Made by a program: the position numbers and the translations under genes. A stretch of 64,000 nt of DNA from Solibacillus isronensis (GTDB taxonomy: Bacteria; Bacillota; Bacilli; Bacillales_A; Planococcaceae). Under the pieces are notes generated by a model, which had not been told where the DNA came from, ran no database searches, and saw nothing but the letters and a program-made list of their open reading frames with translations. Position 1 is the first letter of the stretch, and every line of letters begins with the position of its first letter. Location of the stretch: contig NZ_JAMBOC010000001.1 in assembly GCF_023715405.1 (NCBI RefSeq), positions 992,001 through 1,056,000 of the forward strand, in the 5' to 3' direction. Below are positions 52,867-62,388 of the stretch, piece by piece.

Positions 52867-54267
52867 ATGCAAAACGATTTATCTGAACAAACAAGAAAAA
52901 TATTGCTGATTGTCATGATTGCTGGCTGTTTCTTCTCCACTTTAAATCAGACGTTACTCAATGTTGCATTAAGTGATTTAATGACCACCTTTTCAGTTGC
53001 GCCTACGACAATCCAATGGCTGGCAACCGGATTTATGCTCGTGAACGGAATTTTAGTTCCAATTACTGCTTTTTTAATGAAGCGATTTTCAACACGTCAA
53101 CTGTTTATTAGTGCGATGCTATTTTTATTAGCTGGTTCTGTTGTCGCAGCATGTGCCATGAACTTCAGCATGCTTTTAACAGGGCGTATGATTCAGGCTG
53201 TAGGTGCCGGCATTATTTTACCTTTAATGATGACCGTAATCGTCTACTTGTTCCCTGAAGAAAGACGGGGCGCGATTATGGGACGAGTGGGATTTGCAAT
53301 TATATTTGCACCTGCCATTGCTCCGACGCTTGCCGGATTTATTATTGATTATTTATCATGGCGCTGGCTGTTTATCAGTTTAATTCCTTTCATCGTTATT
53401 ATTATTGGCTTAGCGTATAAATACTTGATGAATGTAAATGAAGGCGCAAAATCAAAAATCGACTTGATCAGCTTACTTTACTCAACCTTCGGCTTTGGTT
53501 TCTTGTTGTTCGGCTTTAGTAGTGCCGGAAGTCGCGGATGGGATGATGGGGTTATTTTAACAACGATTGGTGCGGGATTGATCATTATCTTTCTGTTTTG
53601 CCAACGTCAACTGTCTTCACAGGATCCTTTACTGAATTTATCGGTATTCCGTTATAAAATGTATTCCATGACGACAATTATTAATGTCGCAATTACGATC
53701 ATCATGTATGCAGACTTGATTTTACTTCCGATGTATTTACAGGATGGGCGAGGATTTTCCGCATTGGATGCAGGGTTGCTGCTGCTTCCCGGTGCGATTA
53801 TTAATGCACTATTGTCACCAGTTACAGGAAAACTTTTTGATAAATATGGTGCGAAACCATTATTTATTTTCGGGTTACTATTAATCGCGATTTCAATGTG
53901 GCTTGTTATTGACCTATCTTCAACAACTACGTATGTATATATTTTAGTACGTACTATTATTTTGCGGATCGGGTTAGCGTTCATTACAATGCCTTTAAAT
54001 ACAGCTGCGCTTAATGCGATTCCGAGAGAACTGGCATCACACGGGTCTGCAGTGAATAATACAATTAGGCAACTCGCAGGGGCAATCGGAACAGCTGTTA
54101 TCGTAACTGTATATTCTCTGCAGTTAACTGACTCTTCCGTACGGGCAAATGAAAGTTATGCAAATGCGGCAAGCTCAACGTATTTCTATATGTTCATATT
54201 AACGATCATCGCCTTTATCATCGTACTTTTCGTTCCAAAGCATAAAAGAAAAATACCAACTCAATAA
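52867..54267 (+). CDS. DHA2-family multidrug MFS pump (LmrB/EmrB type)
   Basis: 466 residues, about 14 helices. Typical marks: DHA2 motif NQTLLNVALSDLMTTFSV in TM1, IQWLATGFMLVNGILVP, motif C region GFAIIFAPAIAPTLAGF, and a C-terminal SAVNNTIRQLAGAIGTAV. Exports hydrophobic drugs with proton exchange. TAAGGAG before the ATG. Paired with a divergent TetR regulator. Substrate unknown. Confidence 0.9.
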   Translation: MQNDLSEQTRKILLIVMIAGCFFSTLNQTLLNVALSDLMTTFSVAPTTIQWLATGFMLVNGILVPITAFLMKRFSTRQLFISAMLFLLAGSVVAACAMNFSMLLTGRMIQAVGAGIILPLMMTVIVYLFPEERRGAIMGRVGFAIIFAPAIAPTLAGFIIDYLSWRWLFISLIPFIVIIIGLAYKYLMNVNEGAKSKIDLISLLYSTFGFGFLLFGFSSAGSRGWDDGVILTTIGAGLIIIFLFCQRQLSSQDPLLNLSVFRYKMYSMTTIINVAITIIMYADLILLPMYLQDGRGFSALDAGLLLLPGAIINALLSPVTGKLFDKYGAKPLFIFGLLLIAISMWLVIDLSSTTTYVYILVRTIILRIGLAFITMPLNTAALNAIPRELASHGSAVNNTIRQLAGAIGTAVIVTVYSLQLTDSSVRANESYANAASSTYFYMFILTIIAFIIVLFVPKHKRKIPTQ

Positions 54268-54276
54268 GCAAACTAA

Positions 54277-54317
54277 AAACTGGTGAACTTCCGCAATTGG
54301 GGTTCACCAGTTTTTTT
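54277..54317. terminator. Convergent terminator
   Basis: AAACTGGTGAA pairs with TTCACCAGTTT, then seven T. Overlaps the stop of the carboxypeptidase gene. Confidence 0.85.
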
Positions 54318-55494
54318 ACCAATTTCGCGCTTCATTGGCTACGTACAGTCCGATTGTTTTATTTTGCTTCCAAACATTATTCCAACGTTTTAACGGTACT
54401 GATGCTTCCCCTGCAAATGGTGCGATTTCGACCGTCATCGCAGGGCGGTCTTTTACTTTTGTAAAGTAATCTTCAGATGCTGCAATCGGTTCATTTTTTT
54501 TGGTTACAGGCATCAATTTATAACCGGTAATGTTTGATACCCCTTTTACCAACTTTTTCGTTCGGCTGAATTTTGATTTCGCTTGGCTCCAATATATAAT
54601 CTGACCGGAAGAATGATAAGAGACATACGCTAAATGATTGCCGCGATCGATTAGTCGTTTAATTGCGAGCGCTTCCGGTTCTGTATTTGGCGCTTTACCT
54701 TTATATTCTTTGAAGGAAGGTTTTGTCTTTTTAATTAAATGCCAGTTTACATTAAATTGACGGTTCAAATCGACACCGTTAATGTTTGCTTTCCAACGAT
54801 TGAAATTGGTGCTGTTATTGTTCATCGCTTTCAGTTTTGTTATCGATGTTTTTACTTTGCCGCCTTGTGCAAGTGTTACTCCGTCCGGATTCACCATTGG
54901 CACAAATACGATGCTCACTTCACTTAATAGTTTCTTTACATCGTATTTTTCGATTTTCGTTCCGTTTACATAAGCCTTAACATACGAATCAATCATTTCC
55001 ATCAAAACATTTGTCGTCATATGTTCACGTCCGTGAAAAGACGCATCCATTAATACTTCCTTTTTACCCGAGCCAACTTTCAATGAATATAATGGCCGTC
55101 CCTCAACCGATTTTCCGATTTCCTGCAATTTCGTCAGTGACGGATACATTGCTGAAACAAGCTTTAGCTTTGCTGCCATTTCGTCATAGGGAATTGTTTT
55201 CGCACCATCGACTAATTGGATATAATGAACATCGGTTAAAGGAATGTAAGCTGATTTAGAAGAATATTTAATTACTCCAGACTTCCCTTTTATCGCCTGC
55301 AGTAATAGCTTGTCTCCTTTTGCTACAGTTTTGATGAACTTACCCTGTTCATCTTTTAATTCCGTATTCTTCTTCGCAACTACTTGCACAGGGTATTTGC
55401 CAAGTCCGATTGTGTCTGAAGTTGCTTTGGCAGAACTCGCATTGAAACTGAAAATCGCTGCAACTACTAGACTTAACAACAATAATTTCTTCAT
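54316..55494 (-). CDS. Secreted M14 zinc carboxypeptidase
   Basis: 392 residues. Signal peptide (MKKLLLLSLVVAAIFSFNA..AKA), an SH3-like domain (~30-95), then the peptidase domain with zinc ligands HGREHMTTN and, later, His in VSYHSSGQ; the catalytic Glu is in TVEIAPF. AAAGGAGG directly before the ATG at 55494 excludes the longer frame. Likely digests peptides or wall stem peptides outside the cell; target unknown. Confidence 0.9.
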   Translation of the reverse strand: MKKLLLLSLVVAAIFSFNASSAKATSDTIGLGKYPVQVVAKKNTELKDEQGKFIKTVAKGDKLLLQAIKGKSGVIKYSSKSAYIPLTDVHYIQLVDGAKTIPYDEMAAKLKLVSAMYPSLTKLQEIGKSVEGRPLYSLKVGSGKKEVLMDASFHGREHMTTNVLMEMIDSYVKAYVNGTKIEKYDVKKLLSEVSIVFVPMVNPDGVTLAQGGKVKTSITKLKAMNNNSTNFNRWKANINGVDLNRQFNVNWHLIKKTKPSFKEYKGKAPNTEPEALAIKRLIDRGNHLAYVSYHSSGQIIYWSQAKSKFSRTKKLVKGVSNITGYKLMPVTKKNEPIAASEDYFTKVKDRPAMTVEIAPFAGEASVPLKRWNNVWKQNKTIGLYVANEARNW

Positions 55495-55551
55495 CTCATG
55501 CCTCCTTTTATGTATATCAAAACTTTTCATCTATACCCATTACTTTACACT

Positions 55552-55588
55552 AAAAAACAGCCTGTAAGAAATGACTTCTTACAGGCTG
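55552..55588 (-). terminator. Terminator of the RND pump gene
   Basis: CAGCCTGTAAGAA-ATGAC-TTCTTACAGGCTG, a perfect 13-bp stem with six T on the minus strand. Confidence 0.9.
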
Positions 55589-55594
55589 CTCGTT

Positions 55595-58500
55595 TTAATT
55601 GTCTTTTACATCTTTACGATTTTTCTTCAGCATTTTTGATAATACTTCATATACAATCGGTACGATGATCAATGTTAATAATGTTGATGATAATAAACCA
55701 CCAATTACTGTTACAGCTAAGTCTTGAGAAATCAGACCGCCGCCAGCTCCACCGAATGCCATTGGTAACATAGCACCAATTGTTGCAATCGCCGTCATTA
55801 AGATCGGACGTAAACGAGTTGCTCCGGCTTCCAGTATCGCTTCACGCATGTTCATACCTTCATGTTCCATACGGATAATACGGTCAACAAGTACGATTGC
55901 GTTTGTGACTACGATACCGATTAACATCAGTAATCCCATCATAACTGAAACTGAAATTGTAAGACCTGTTGCGAATAATCCAATCCATGAACCGATAACA
56001 GTAAATGGTAATGAGAATAAAATCGCAAATGGTGCTAAACCTTCACCGAATGTTACTACCAATATGAAGTAAACAATTGCAATCGCTGCAATCATCGCAA
56101 CACCTAGTTGAGTAAATGTTTCAGTCATATCTGCTGCAACACCACCTACACCAGTCGTAACGCCTTTCGGTAAATCTAAATCAGCAATTTTTTCATCTGC
56201 TGCAGATGTTGCTTTTGAAATATCTTTGTCTGTAATCGTTGCCGATACTGTCGCAAAGTATTCACCTTTTTGACGAGATAATGAATTTAAAGTTGTGCCT
56301 TCTTCAAGTTTAACAATGTCACCAATTGTCATTGTCTGACCAGTTGCCGTTTGAATCGGTGTTTCCAATAATTCATCAATATCCGCTGCCGCAGATTTTG
56401 CTTCACGTTGAACAACTACATTAATATCAGCGCCGTCACTTTCAACAGTTGTCAGTACTTCTTTTGCTGTATTTGTTTGTAAAGCCATTAAAATTTGGGC
56501 AGTAGTCAGGCCGTATTGTAATACATTTTCCTGATCTACTTTAATTACATTTTCTACATACGGTGCTGAAGCATTTGATTCAACTTCATCAAGTCCTTTA
56601 ATGTCCACTAGAACATCTTCAACTTGAGCAACTGCTTCGTTTAACTTATCTAAATCTTCACTGTATAGTGTATAGCTAACTTCATTCGATGACATACCCA
56701 TCGCGAAGTTTTGTGTTTTCCATTCGCCTGATTGGCCAACATTAAAGATATAGTCTTCTAGTTCTTTTTTCGCTTTCGGGAAATCATCCATGTCCGGATC
56801 GAAAATCGCATAGATTAAACCACCGCCTGCACCGCCGCCAGTCATCATTGCAGCAGCATCAGTAGAAGTTTCTGTGTTCACCGATAATTGTAAAACATCG
56901 ATATCTTTACGCTTCAGTAATTCCTGTTCTACTTCTTCAATATTTCCCAGTGTTTTATCCATTAATTCGCCAGTACCTGGTGTGTATGTTAAGTACATCA
57001 CTTTCTCTTCTTGAGAGCCCATGAAACTAAATCCGATTAATGGTGTTAACGCTAGTGAACCTACTAATAGAACTACCGCAATAATCGATGAAATCCATTT
57101 ATGGTTTAATGTTTTTTCCAAGAAATTACGGTATGTTACTGCAAGCTTACCAACTTCTTTATGCTGACTTTCAGACTTTTCACCGTAAATTTTCTTACGG
57201 AATAATGTATGTGAAAGTGCTGGTACGATTGTAACCGCTACGATTAATGATGCGATTAATGCAAATGACATTGTTAATGCGAATGGTACGAATAATTCCC
57301 CTACCATACCGCCTACAAATACAAGTGGTGCGAATACAGCAATTGTTACTAATGTTGAAGACATGATCGGCTTGAACATTTCAATTGTTGCTTCACGAAT
57401 TAACGCACGGCCTTGTAATTTCTCTTCTTTCAAGTGCATACGACGATAAATATTTTCTACTACTACAATCGAGTCATCAATTACCCGTCCGATCGCAACA
57501 GTAATCGCTCCAAGCGTCATAATATTCAATGTAATATCCAACCAATGCAATGCCATTAATGCCATGAATACTGACACCGGAATGGAGATGATTGAGATGA
57601 TTGTTGATTTAAAGTCACGTAGGAATAATAGGATAATCAATACTGCGATTAAACCACCAAACACCGCTTTTTCAACCATTGTAAAGACAGAATCTTCAAT
57701 TGGTTTCCCTTGGTCTAAAGAAATATCGATTTTAAGACCAGAAATGGCTTCCTGCTCTTCTTCAATTAAATCTTTTACTGCATTTGCTACAGTAACCGTA
57801 TTGGCATCCTGACCTTTTACGATTTGGATTGCAATCGCATCTTTACCATTCGTTCGAGATACAGACTGCACTTTACCTACTTTTTCGATTTCAGCAATAT
57901 CCCCTAGTTTCACGAAAGGAACCGGGTTGGTTTCAGAAGGCGTAACAGGAATCAGCATTTCTTTTAACTGCTCTTCTGTTTTGAACTTGCCGTCAACTGC
58001 AACAGCTTGCTCGCCATCTTCAAACTCGTATAATCCTAACGAGACTGCAAGGTCACTTGCCTGAATCATTTGCTTAACAGAGTCTTCTGTTAGACCTAAT
58101 TGTGCCATCTTTTCTTCATCATATGTGAAGGCAACTTCTTCAAGATGTTGACCTGTAACTGTCGCAGATGCAACACCGTCAATTTTGTTTAGTTTCGGCA
58201 AAATTATTTTCTCTACTGTCGACGTCAGTTCAACAATATCTTCATCCGAACTACTTACTGATAATGCAATGACAGGCATCATGTTCATACTGATTGCCAT
58301 GATTGAAGGTTCTTGTGCACCTTCAGGAAGCTCAATATTATCTAAAGCAGCTTCTAACTGACGTTTCTTTTCATCCATATCCACGCCATATTCATATTCC
58401 ACTTGAACTTGTGAAACATTTGATGAAGATGTAGAATATACAGCCTTTACATCTTCCAGACTTTCAACTGCCTTTTCATAAGGAATTGAAAGATCATCCA

Positions 58501-58681
58501 TTACTTGCTCGGGTGTTGCACCAGGATAAACACCCATCACGATTAAGAACGGGATCGAAATATCTGGAATCGATTCCATTTTCATACGTGTGGATGAATA
58601 AATACCGGAAAACACGATTATGATTGTTAGTAACCATACGGCAAGCTTATTTTTCAATACGAAATTTACTAAGCCTTTCAC
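55595..58681 (-). CDS. swrC: RND-family efflux pump (SwrC/YerP-like)
   Basis: 1028 residues, 12 helices and two large outside loops; HAE1-type. The proton-relay Asp pair is in TM4 (GRVIDDSIVVVENIYRR). Gram-positive members like SwrC export surfactin and other amphipathic compounds without an outer-membrane partner, and no adaptor gene lies here. An unusual Gly-rich segment MMTGGGAGGGLIYAIF sits in the second loop, and FGGAGGGLISQD near TM11. Divergent from a TetR gene with a shared operator. Confidence 0.9.
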   Translation of the reverse strand: MKGLVNFVLKNKLAVWLLTIIIVFSGIYSSTRMKMESIPDISIPFLIVMGVYPGATPEQVMDDLSIPYEKAVESLEDVKAVYSTSSSNVSQVQVEYEYGVDMDEKKRQLEAALDNIELPEGAQEPSIMAISMNMMPVIALSVSSSDEDIVELTSTVEKIILPKLNKIDGVASATVTGQHLEEVAFTYDEEKMAQLGLTEDSVKQMIQASDLAVSLGLYEFEDGEQAVAVDGKFKTEEQLKEMLIPVTPSETNPVPFVKLGDIAEIEKVGKVQSVSRTNGKDAIAIQIVKGQDANTVTVANAVKDLIEEEQEAISGLKIDISLDQGKPIEDSVFTMVEKAVFGGLIAVLIILLFLRDFKSTIISIISIPVSVFMALMALHWLDITLNIMTLGAITVAIGRVIDDSIVVVENIYRRMHLKEEKLQGRALIREATIEMFKPIMSSTLVTIAVFAPLVFVGGMVGELFVPFALTMSFALIASLIVAVTIVPALSHTLFRKKIYGEKSESQHKEVGKLAVTYRNFLEKTLNHKWISSIIAVVLLVGSLALTPLIGFSFMGSQEEKVMYLTYTPGTGELMDKTLGNIEEVEQELLKRKDIDVLQLSVNTETSTDAAAMMTGGGAGGGLIYAIFDPDMDDFPKAKKELEDYIFNVGQSGEWKTQNFAMGMSSNEVSYTLYSEDLDKLNEAVAQVEDVLVDIKGLDEVESNASAPYVENVIKVDQENVLQYGLTTAQILMALQTNTAKEVLTTVESDGADINVVVQREAKSAAADIDELLETPIQTATGQTMTIGDIVKLEEGTTLNSLSRQKGEYFATVSATITDKDISKATSAADEKIADLDLPKGVTTGVGGVAADMTETFTQLGVAMIAAIAIVYFILVVTFGEGLAPFAILFSLPFTVIGSWIGLFATGLTISVSVMMGLLMLIGIVVTNAIVLVDRIIRMEHEGMNMREAILEAGATRLRPILMTAIATIGAMLPMAFGGAGGGLISQDLAVTVIGGLLSSTLLTLIIVPIVYEVLSKMLKKNRKDVKDN

Positions 58682-58699
58682 GGTTCCACCTTACCTTTC

Positions 58700-58752
58700 T
58701 TGACTATATGTAACCACCATTCTATAATAATGACTAGTCGGTCACGTGTCAA
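58700..58752. promoter_or_regulatory. Overlapping divergent promoters with shared TetR operator
   Basis: Plus strand: TTGACT (58700-58705), 17 bases, TATAAT (58723-58728) for the tetR gene. Minus strand: TTGACA (58747-58752), 17 bases, TATTAT (58724-58729) for the pump. Between them TGACTAGTCGGTCA (58731-58744) is an imperfect palindrome around GACTAGTC. One bound repressor would block both. Confidence 0.8.
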
Positions 58753-58774
58753 TTGAAAGGGGCTTGAAAATATT

Positions 58775-59596
58775 ATGACAAGAAAACAATTGATCATCGA
58801 TTCAGCACTACATTTATTTGCCGAAAAAGGGATAGAAGCTACGTCAGTGCAGCAAATTACCGATCATTGCGGCATTTCTAAAGGGGCTTTTTATTTATCA
58901 TTTAAATCCAAAGACGAGCTCGTTTTTTCTATTATTGAACATTTTATGAACAATATAATTCGCGAAGTTGACCAGGCAGTCAGTGAAGGCCATACACCTT
59001 CAGATAAGCTCCATATCTACTTTGTTCATACTATGAAAGTATTGTCACACTATGCTGGATTTGCGGATATTTTGATGAAGGAAAACGTTTCTGCCATCAA
59101 TAAAGCATTAATTGAACGGATTCATTATTATGTAGAGCTTTCCAATAAAAATTTGGAGAAGCTGTTATTCGAAGTGTTTGGCGAGCAAATCGAAGGAAGA
59201 CAATACGATTTAGTCGTTATAATAAATGGGATGGTACAATCGTATATGCAGTATATTTTCGATTCATGCCAGCCATTCGATTCGGGGAAATTTGCTGATT
59301 CACTTGTTGAGAAGACTACTTTATTAGCAACGAAAAGTAAAATCGCACTGCTTGAACATCCTTCCCAGTTTTACAAACGAATCGAAAATTATTCGATTGA
59401 CCATATAATGGAGGATTTGTTGTCACTTCAACAACAGACAACGAATAAATTAGAACTCGATTCCATACAGTTATTAATAGAAGAACTGAAAAGCGATAAT
59501 CCAAGAAATGCGATCATTATGGGTCTTGTCGCCAATTTAGAGAAAAACGAATGCTTTAATTGGATTACATTATATTTGAAAAAGCAGTACAGTTAA
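58775..59596 (+). CDS. TetR-family repressor of the RND pump (YerO-like)
   Basis: 273 residues, longer than usual TetR proteins. HTH at SVQQITDHCGISKGAFYLSFKSKDELVF; a long helical ligand domain follows with an extra C-terminal helix pair (DSIQLLIEELKSDNPRNAIIMGLVANLE). Placement and length match YerO, the regulator opposite swrC in B. subtilis. ATG at 58775; ribosome site is weak (AAAGGGG, spaced far). Confidence 0.85.
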   Translation: MTRKQLIIDSALHLFAEKGIEATSVQQITDHCGISKGAFYLSFKSKDELVFSIIEHFMNNIIREVDQAVSEGHTPSDKLHIYFVHTMKVLSHYAGFADILMKENVSAINKALIERIHYYVELSNKNLEKLLFEVFGEQIEGRQYDLVVIINGMVQSYMQYIFDSCQPFDSGKFADSLVEKTTLLATKSKIALLEHPSQFYKRIENYSIDHIMEDLLSLQQQTTNKLELDSIQLLIEELKSDNPRNAIIMGLVANLEKNECFNWITLYLKKQYS

Positions 59597-59636
59597 AAAG
59601 AGAGGGACCCAATAAATATGGATCCCTCTCTTTTTA
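59595..59636. terminator. Convergent terminator
   Basis: AAAAAGAGAGGGA-C-CC pairs with GG-A-TCCCTCTCTTTTT around a nine-base loop; serves tetR and the hydrolase. Confidence 0.9.
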
Positions 59637-60374
59637 GTTTTCGCTGTTCAGGAAACGGATGATTTCTCTTGCTACGGTTTGAGCATCTTCCACCATCCCG
59701 AGATGCCCTGTATTTGTTTTTACTTTTTCCACATTCGGGTTGGAAGTCGTAATCGGTGTAACCGCTTTGTCCTGTTCTCCTTCGATTACAAGGATTGGGA
59801 TCGGTAACGTATCGACAAGATCACGTTGGTTTGGACGTGACTTCATTGCACCAAGTGCCGCAACGAGCCCTTCTTCTTTTGCTTCATAGGCAACTTCTTT
59901 TGCGAACAGTACATCTTCCGTTTTTGCATCAGGCGCAAGGAAGTTATGAATAATACCATCAACGAACGATCCAGTTCCATGTTCCTGAATCTCTTCTTGT
60001 TGCTTCGTTCTCTTATCGATCGCTTCCGGTGTGTCCGATGAGTCGGATGAATACAGCAAGACAGCCTTTTCGATTTTAGAATATTGTTTCTCGATTGCGG
60101 CCAATGTAATATAGCCACCCATCGAATGCCCGATCCAATAAGCCTTTTCAACTTTTTCTGTTACTAATACATCGATAATATCTTCGGCATAGCGATATAC
60201 TGTATATTCCCCTTCCGGCATTTCGCTTTTTCCGTGTCCTGGCAAATCGATTGCAATTACGTCAAATTGCTTTGTTAATGGCTCCATAATTTTTTCAAAT
60301 ATTGCTGCACTCCCTAAAAATCCATGTACTAATACGACAACTTCCCCTGAACCATTTCGAGTATAATTTAACAT
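59634..60374 (-). CDS. Alpha/beta hydrolase
   Basis: 246 residues. Oxyanion motif VLVHGFLGS near the start, nucleophile Ser in WIGHSMGGYIT, acid Asp in EGEQDKAV and His in TGHLGMVED: complete triad. Resembles MenH/YtxM-like or esterase members; no menaquinone genes adjacent, so substrate stays open. GGGGAGG upstream of the ATG. Confidence 0.85.
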   Translation of the reverse strand: MLNYTRNGSGEVVVLVHGFLGSAAIFEKIMEPLTKQFDVIAIDLPGHGKSEMPEGEYTVYRYAEDIIDVLVTEKVEKAYWIGHSMGGYITLAAIEKQYSKIEKAVLLYSSDSSDTPEAIDKRTKQQEEIQEHGTGSFVDGIIHNFLAPDAKTEDVLFAKEVAYEAKEEGLVAALGAMKSRPNQRDLVDTLPIPILVIEGEQDKAVTPITTSNPNVEKVKTNTGHLGMVEDAQTVAREIIRFLNSEN

Positions 60375-60437
60375 TTAACCAGTCCTCCCCTTATTTCATC
60401 TCTTATCCTTTTCCGGATTTCTATAATAATAAACAAA

Positions 60438-60475
60438 AACAGCCATTTTAAACGGATCGCTTAAAATGGCTGTTT
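60438..60475. terminator. Terminator between the EamA gene and the hydrolase
   Basis: AACAGCCATTTTAA pairs exactly with TTAAAATGGCTGTT; T runs on the minus strand. Ends two bases from the EamA stop. Confidence 0.85.
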
Positions 60476-60476
60476 G

Positions 60477-61349
60477 TTAAACATAGGATTTCTTTCGTCT
60501 AAAGGTCGGTTTGACTTCCGCAAACAATATCGCAAAGAAGATGAGGATACATCCAACAAGCATACGACCTGTTAAAAGTTCGTTTAAAATAAGCACAGAG
60601 AACATCGTACCGAACAATGATTCCGTCGATAAAATTATGGCTGATTTCGTTGGGTTTGCATATTGCATTCCGATATTTTGACACACATATGCAACAGCTG
60701 TACAAAATATCGCCAAGTAAACGATGATCCCCAAGCCTTCTGAAGTATAAGTAGTCGGTACTTCCCCAAGTATGATGACACTTACTACACTCAGTACAGT
60801 CGCTGTATAAAACTGAACAATCGTCAGCGCTAAAGCATCTTCCGCTTTTACAAAGACATTTGTATAAAAAATATCAAAAGCGAATCCGACTGCACAAAGA
60901 ATTGACAGGAAATCGCCAAAATTAATCGTCATTGAATCCTGCAATGATAAAAATCCAATTCCGACAACTGCTACACCAGCTGCGATAAATTCAAACCGGT
61001 CAATTCTTCTTTTATAGATGACATAAGCGATTATTGGAACGATGATAACATTAATCGCTGTCAGGAATGCATTTTTAGAAGGTGTTGTATATTCCAAACC
61101 CATTGTCTGTAATGCAAACGCGACAAATAGGATTACGCCGAGAATTGCCCCTTTCCATACTACTGCCTTAGAAATTAGTTTTAATTTTTTATAGAAAATG
61201 AAACTTAAAATAATGGAGGCCAGTAAAAATCTCCCGGCCATCAATTGAAATACAGTCCAATGTTCAAGCCCTTTTGCCATTCCTACAAAACCGCTTCCCC
61301 ACATAACAGCGGTGATGAGCATGAGCAGCTCACCTTTAAATTTTTGCAT
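60477..61349 (-). CDS. DMT/EamA-family transporter
   Basis: 290 residues, ten helices in two EamA halves (ELLMLITAVMWGSGFVGMAKG and DFLSILCAVGFAFDIFYTNVF). The motif PSKNAFLTAINVIIVPI and PTKSAIILSTESLFGTMF repeat the P-x-x-x-A/ L-x-P pattern of both halves. Exports or takes up metabolites; substrate unknown. Single gene. Confidence 0.85.
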   Translation of the reverse strand: MQKFKGELLMLITAVMWGSGFVGMAKGLEHWTVFQLMAGRFLLASIILSFIFYKKLKLISKAVVWKGAILGVILFVAFALQTMGLEYTTPSKNAFLTAINVIIVPIIAYVIYKRRIDRFEFIAAGVAVVGIGFLSLQDSMTINFGDFLSILCAVGFAFDIFYTNVFVKAEDALALTIVQFYTATVLSVVSVIILGEVPTTYTSEGLGIIVYLAIFCTAVAYVCQNIGMQYANPTKSAIILSTESLFGTMFSVLILNELLTGRMLVGCILIFFAILFAEVKPTFRRKKSYV

Positions 61350-61594
61350 ACGATTCCTTCTCTCTGTTAAAACTGCAGTTTAAAATTAATATGTATAATT
61401 GCTTATTGCTGAACAAACTATTATTACCATAAGCAATCTTCCATGAAAAAGAAAGCGAAAATTCAAAATCTATCCAAACAAGCAAATAAGTTAGAATTTT
61501 TTGCTTGACCTTAGAGTGTTAAAAATGATTTTTTTATTAGCTTAAGGGTATGTAGATTATAGTTTATTGTTAGTTTGTTCGAAGGGGTGATTTA

Positions 61595-61750
61595 ATCAAA
61601 AAAAATATAGTGTCGGATAATATGAATATTCATATAGTTAGTAGTCCCTTTGATTTTGAAAATAACGGTAAAATCCCTACTTATTTTTCAATTCTCCAAT
61701 GCTTGGACTACTATATCAATAGCAATTTACCGAAATATCGTGTAAAATAA
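61595..61750 (+). CDS. Small protein with possible ATC start
   Basis: A frame reading (I)KKNIVSDNMNIHIVSSPFDF, ENNGKIPTYFSILQCLDYYI and a tail to TAA at 61748. GAAGGGGTGA, a strong ribosome site, ends four bases before an ATC codon at 61595; the first ordinary starts in frame are GTG 61610 and ATG 61622, both too far from it. Rare ATH starts exist (infC uses ATT). Alternatively the first codon is a mutated ATG and the gene is silent. Not recognised. Confidence 0.4.
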   Translation: MKKNIVSDNMNIHIVSSPFDFENNGKIPTYFSILQCLDYYINSNLPKYRVK

Positions 61751-61772
61751 ACTTTTAGAATAATTTAGGGAC

Positions 61773-62162
61773 GTGAACAGTTTGATTAATATTGAAATGC
61801 CAAAACCAGATTTAGTAATTCGTCAACGCGAACAAGTGTTAAAACCAGGTGAAGTGGAAATTACTCCGTACTTCGGGTTTATTGATTTCCATAAAATTAC
61901 GCGTGATAAAGGCGGAATCTTCTTCTTCTACAACGAAAAGAACGAGCTTTTATTCGTAGGGAAAGCACGTAAAATCCGTCAGCGTATTAAAAAGCACTTT
62001 GAAGATAATGTATCTCCAATGAAAAACCACCGTGCTGAAATTCACAAAATTGAAGTATATGAAATTGAAGATCCAATGGAACGTGAAATCTACGAAACAT
62101 ATGCGATCAATCAATTCCAGTCAAAATACAATATCGATAAAGTATTTTTTGAACGCGCATAA
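61773..62162 (+). CDS. GIY-YIG-type nuclease-domain protein (YurQ-like)
   Basis: 129 residues. GIY-YIG pieces: GGIFFFYNEKNELLFVGKA (the GIY and YIG strands as GIF and FVG), RKIRQRIKKHFED with the catalytic Arg, and Glu in MEREIYETYAINQF. Similar to the UvrC N-terminal nuclease domain and B. subtilis YurQ, without other domains. The start is GTG 61773 or TTG 61782; ribosome site AGGGA is poor for both. Possible role in DNA repair, inferred from fold. Confidence 0.8.
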   Translation: MNSLINIEMPKPDLVIRQREQVLKPGEVEITPYFGFIDFHKITRDKGGIFFFYNEKNELLFVGKARKIRQRIKKHFEDNVSPMKNHRAEIHKIEVYEIEDPMEREIYETYAINQFQSKYNIDKVFFERA

Positions 62163-62179
62163 ATTGTGAGACATAGCCC

Positions 62180-62224
62180 AAAAATGCCATTTTCCTCTGA
62201 GAGAGAAAAATGGCATTTTTTCTA
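62180..62224 (+). terminator. Terminator after the GIY-YIG gene
   Basis: AAAATGCCATTTTTC-like arms: AAAATGCCATTTT pairs with AAAAATGGCATTTT, followed by TT. Strong stem. Confidence 0.85.
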
Positions 62225-62230
62225 TGCGTT

Positions 62231-62338
62231 AAAAATTGATTACCATTCCGGGACACTTTCCGCGGGCACGGCCTGAGCCTGTAGTCTCAGGCGTCGTGCT
62301 GTTCCCGCTGGAGTCGCCCTCCATTCCAATCAATTTTA
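62231..62338. repeat. GC-rich dispersed Bacillales repeat
   Basis: A 108-base element much richer in GC than its surroundings. The outer arms AAAATTGAT / ATCAATTTT and inner blocks (CCGCGGGCACGGCCTGAG, CTCAGGCGTCGTGC, CCCGCTGGAGTCGCC, CCATTCC) make a large imperfect fold. I recognise the CTTTCCGCGGG...CCGC-GGAGTC pattern from intergenic repeats found in many Bacillaceae. No coding. Confidence 0.7.
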
Positions 62339-62388
62339 CAAAATATCCGTTTATTAATTTACTTCTACTTTTCTGCACAAATCTTTAA

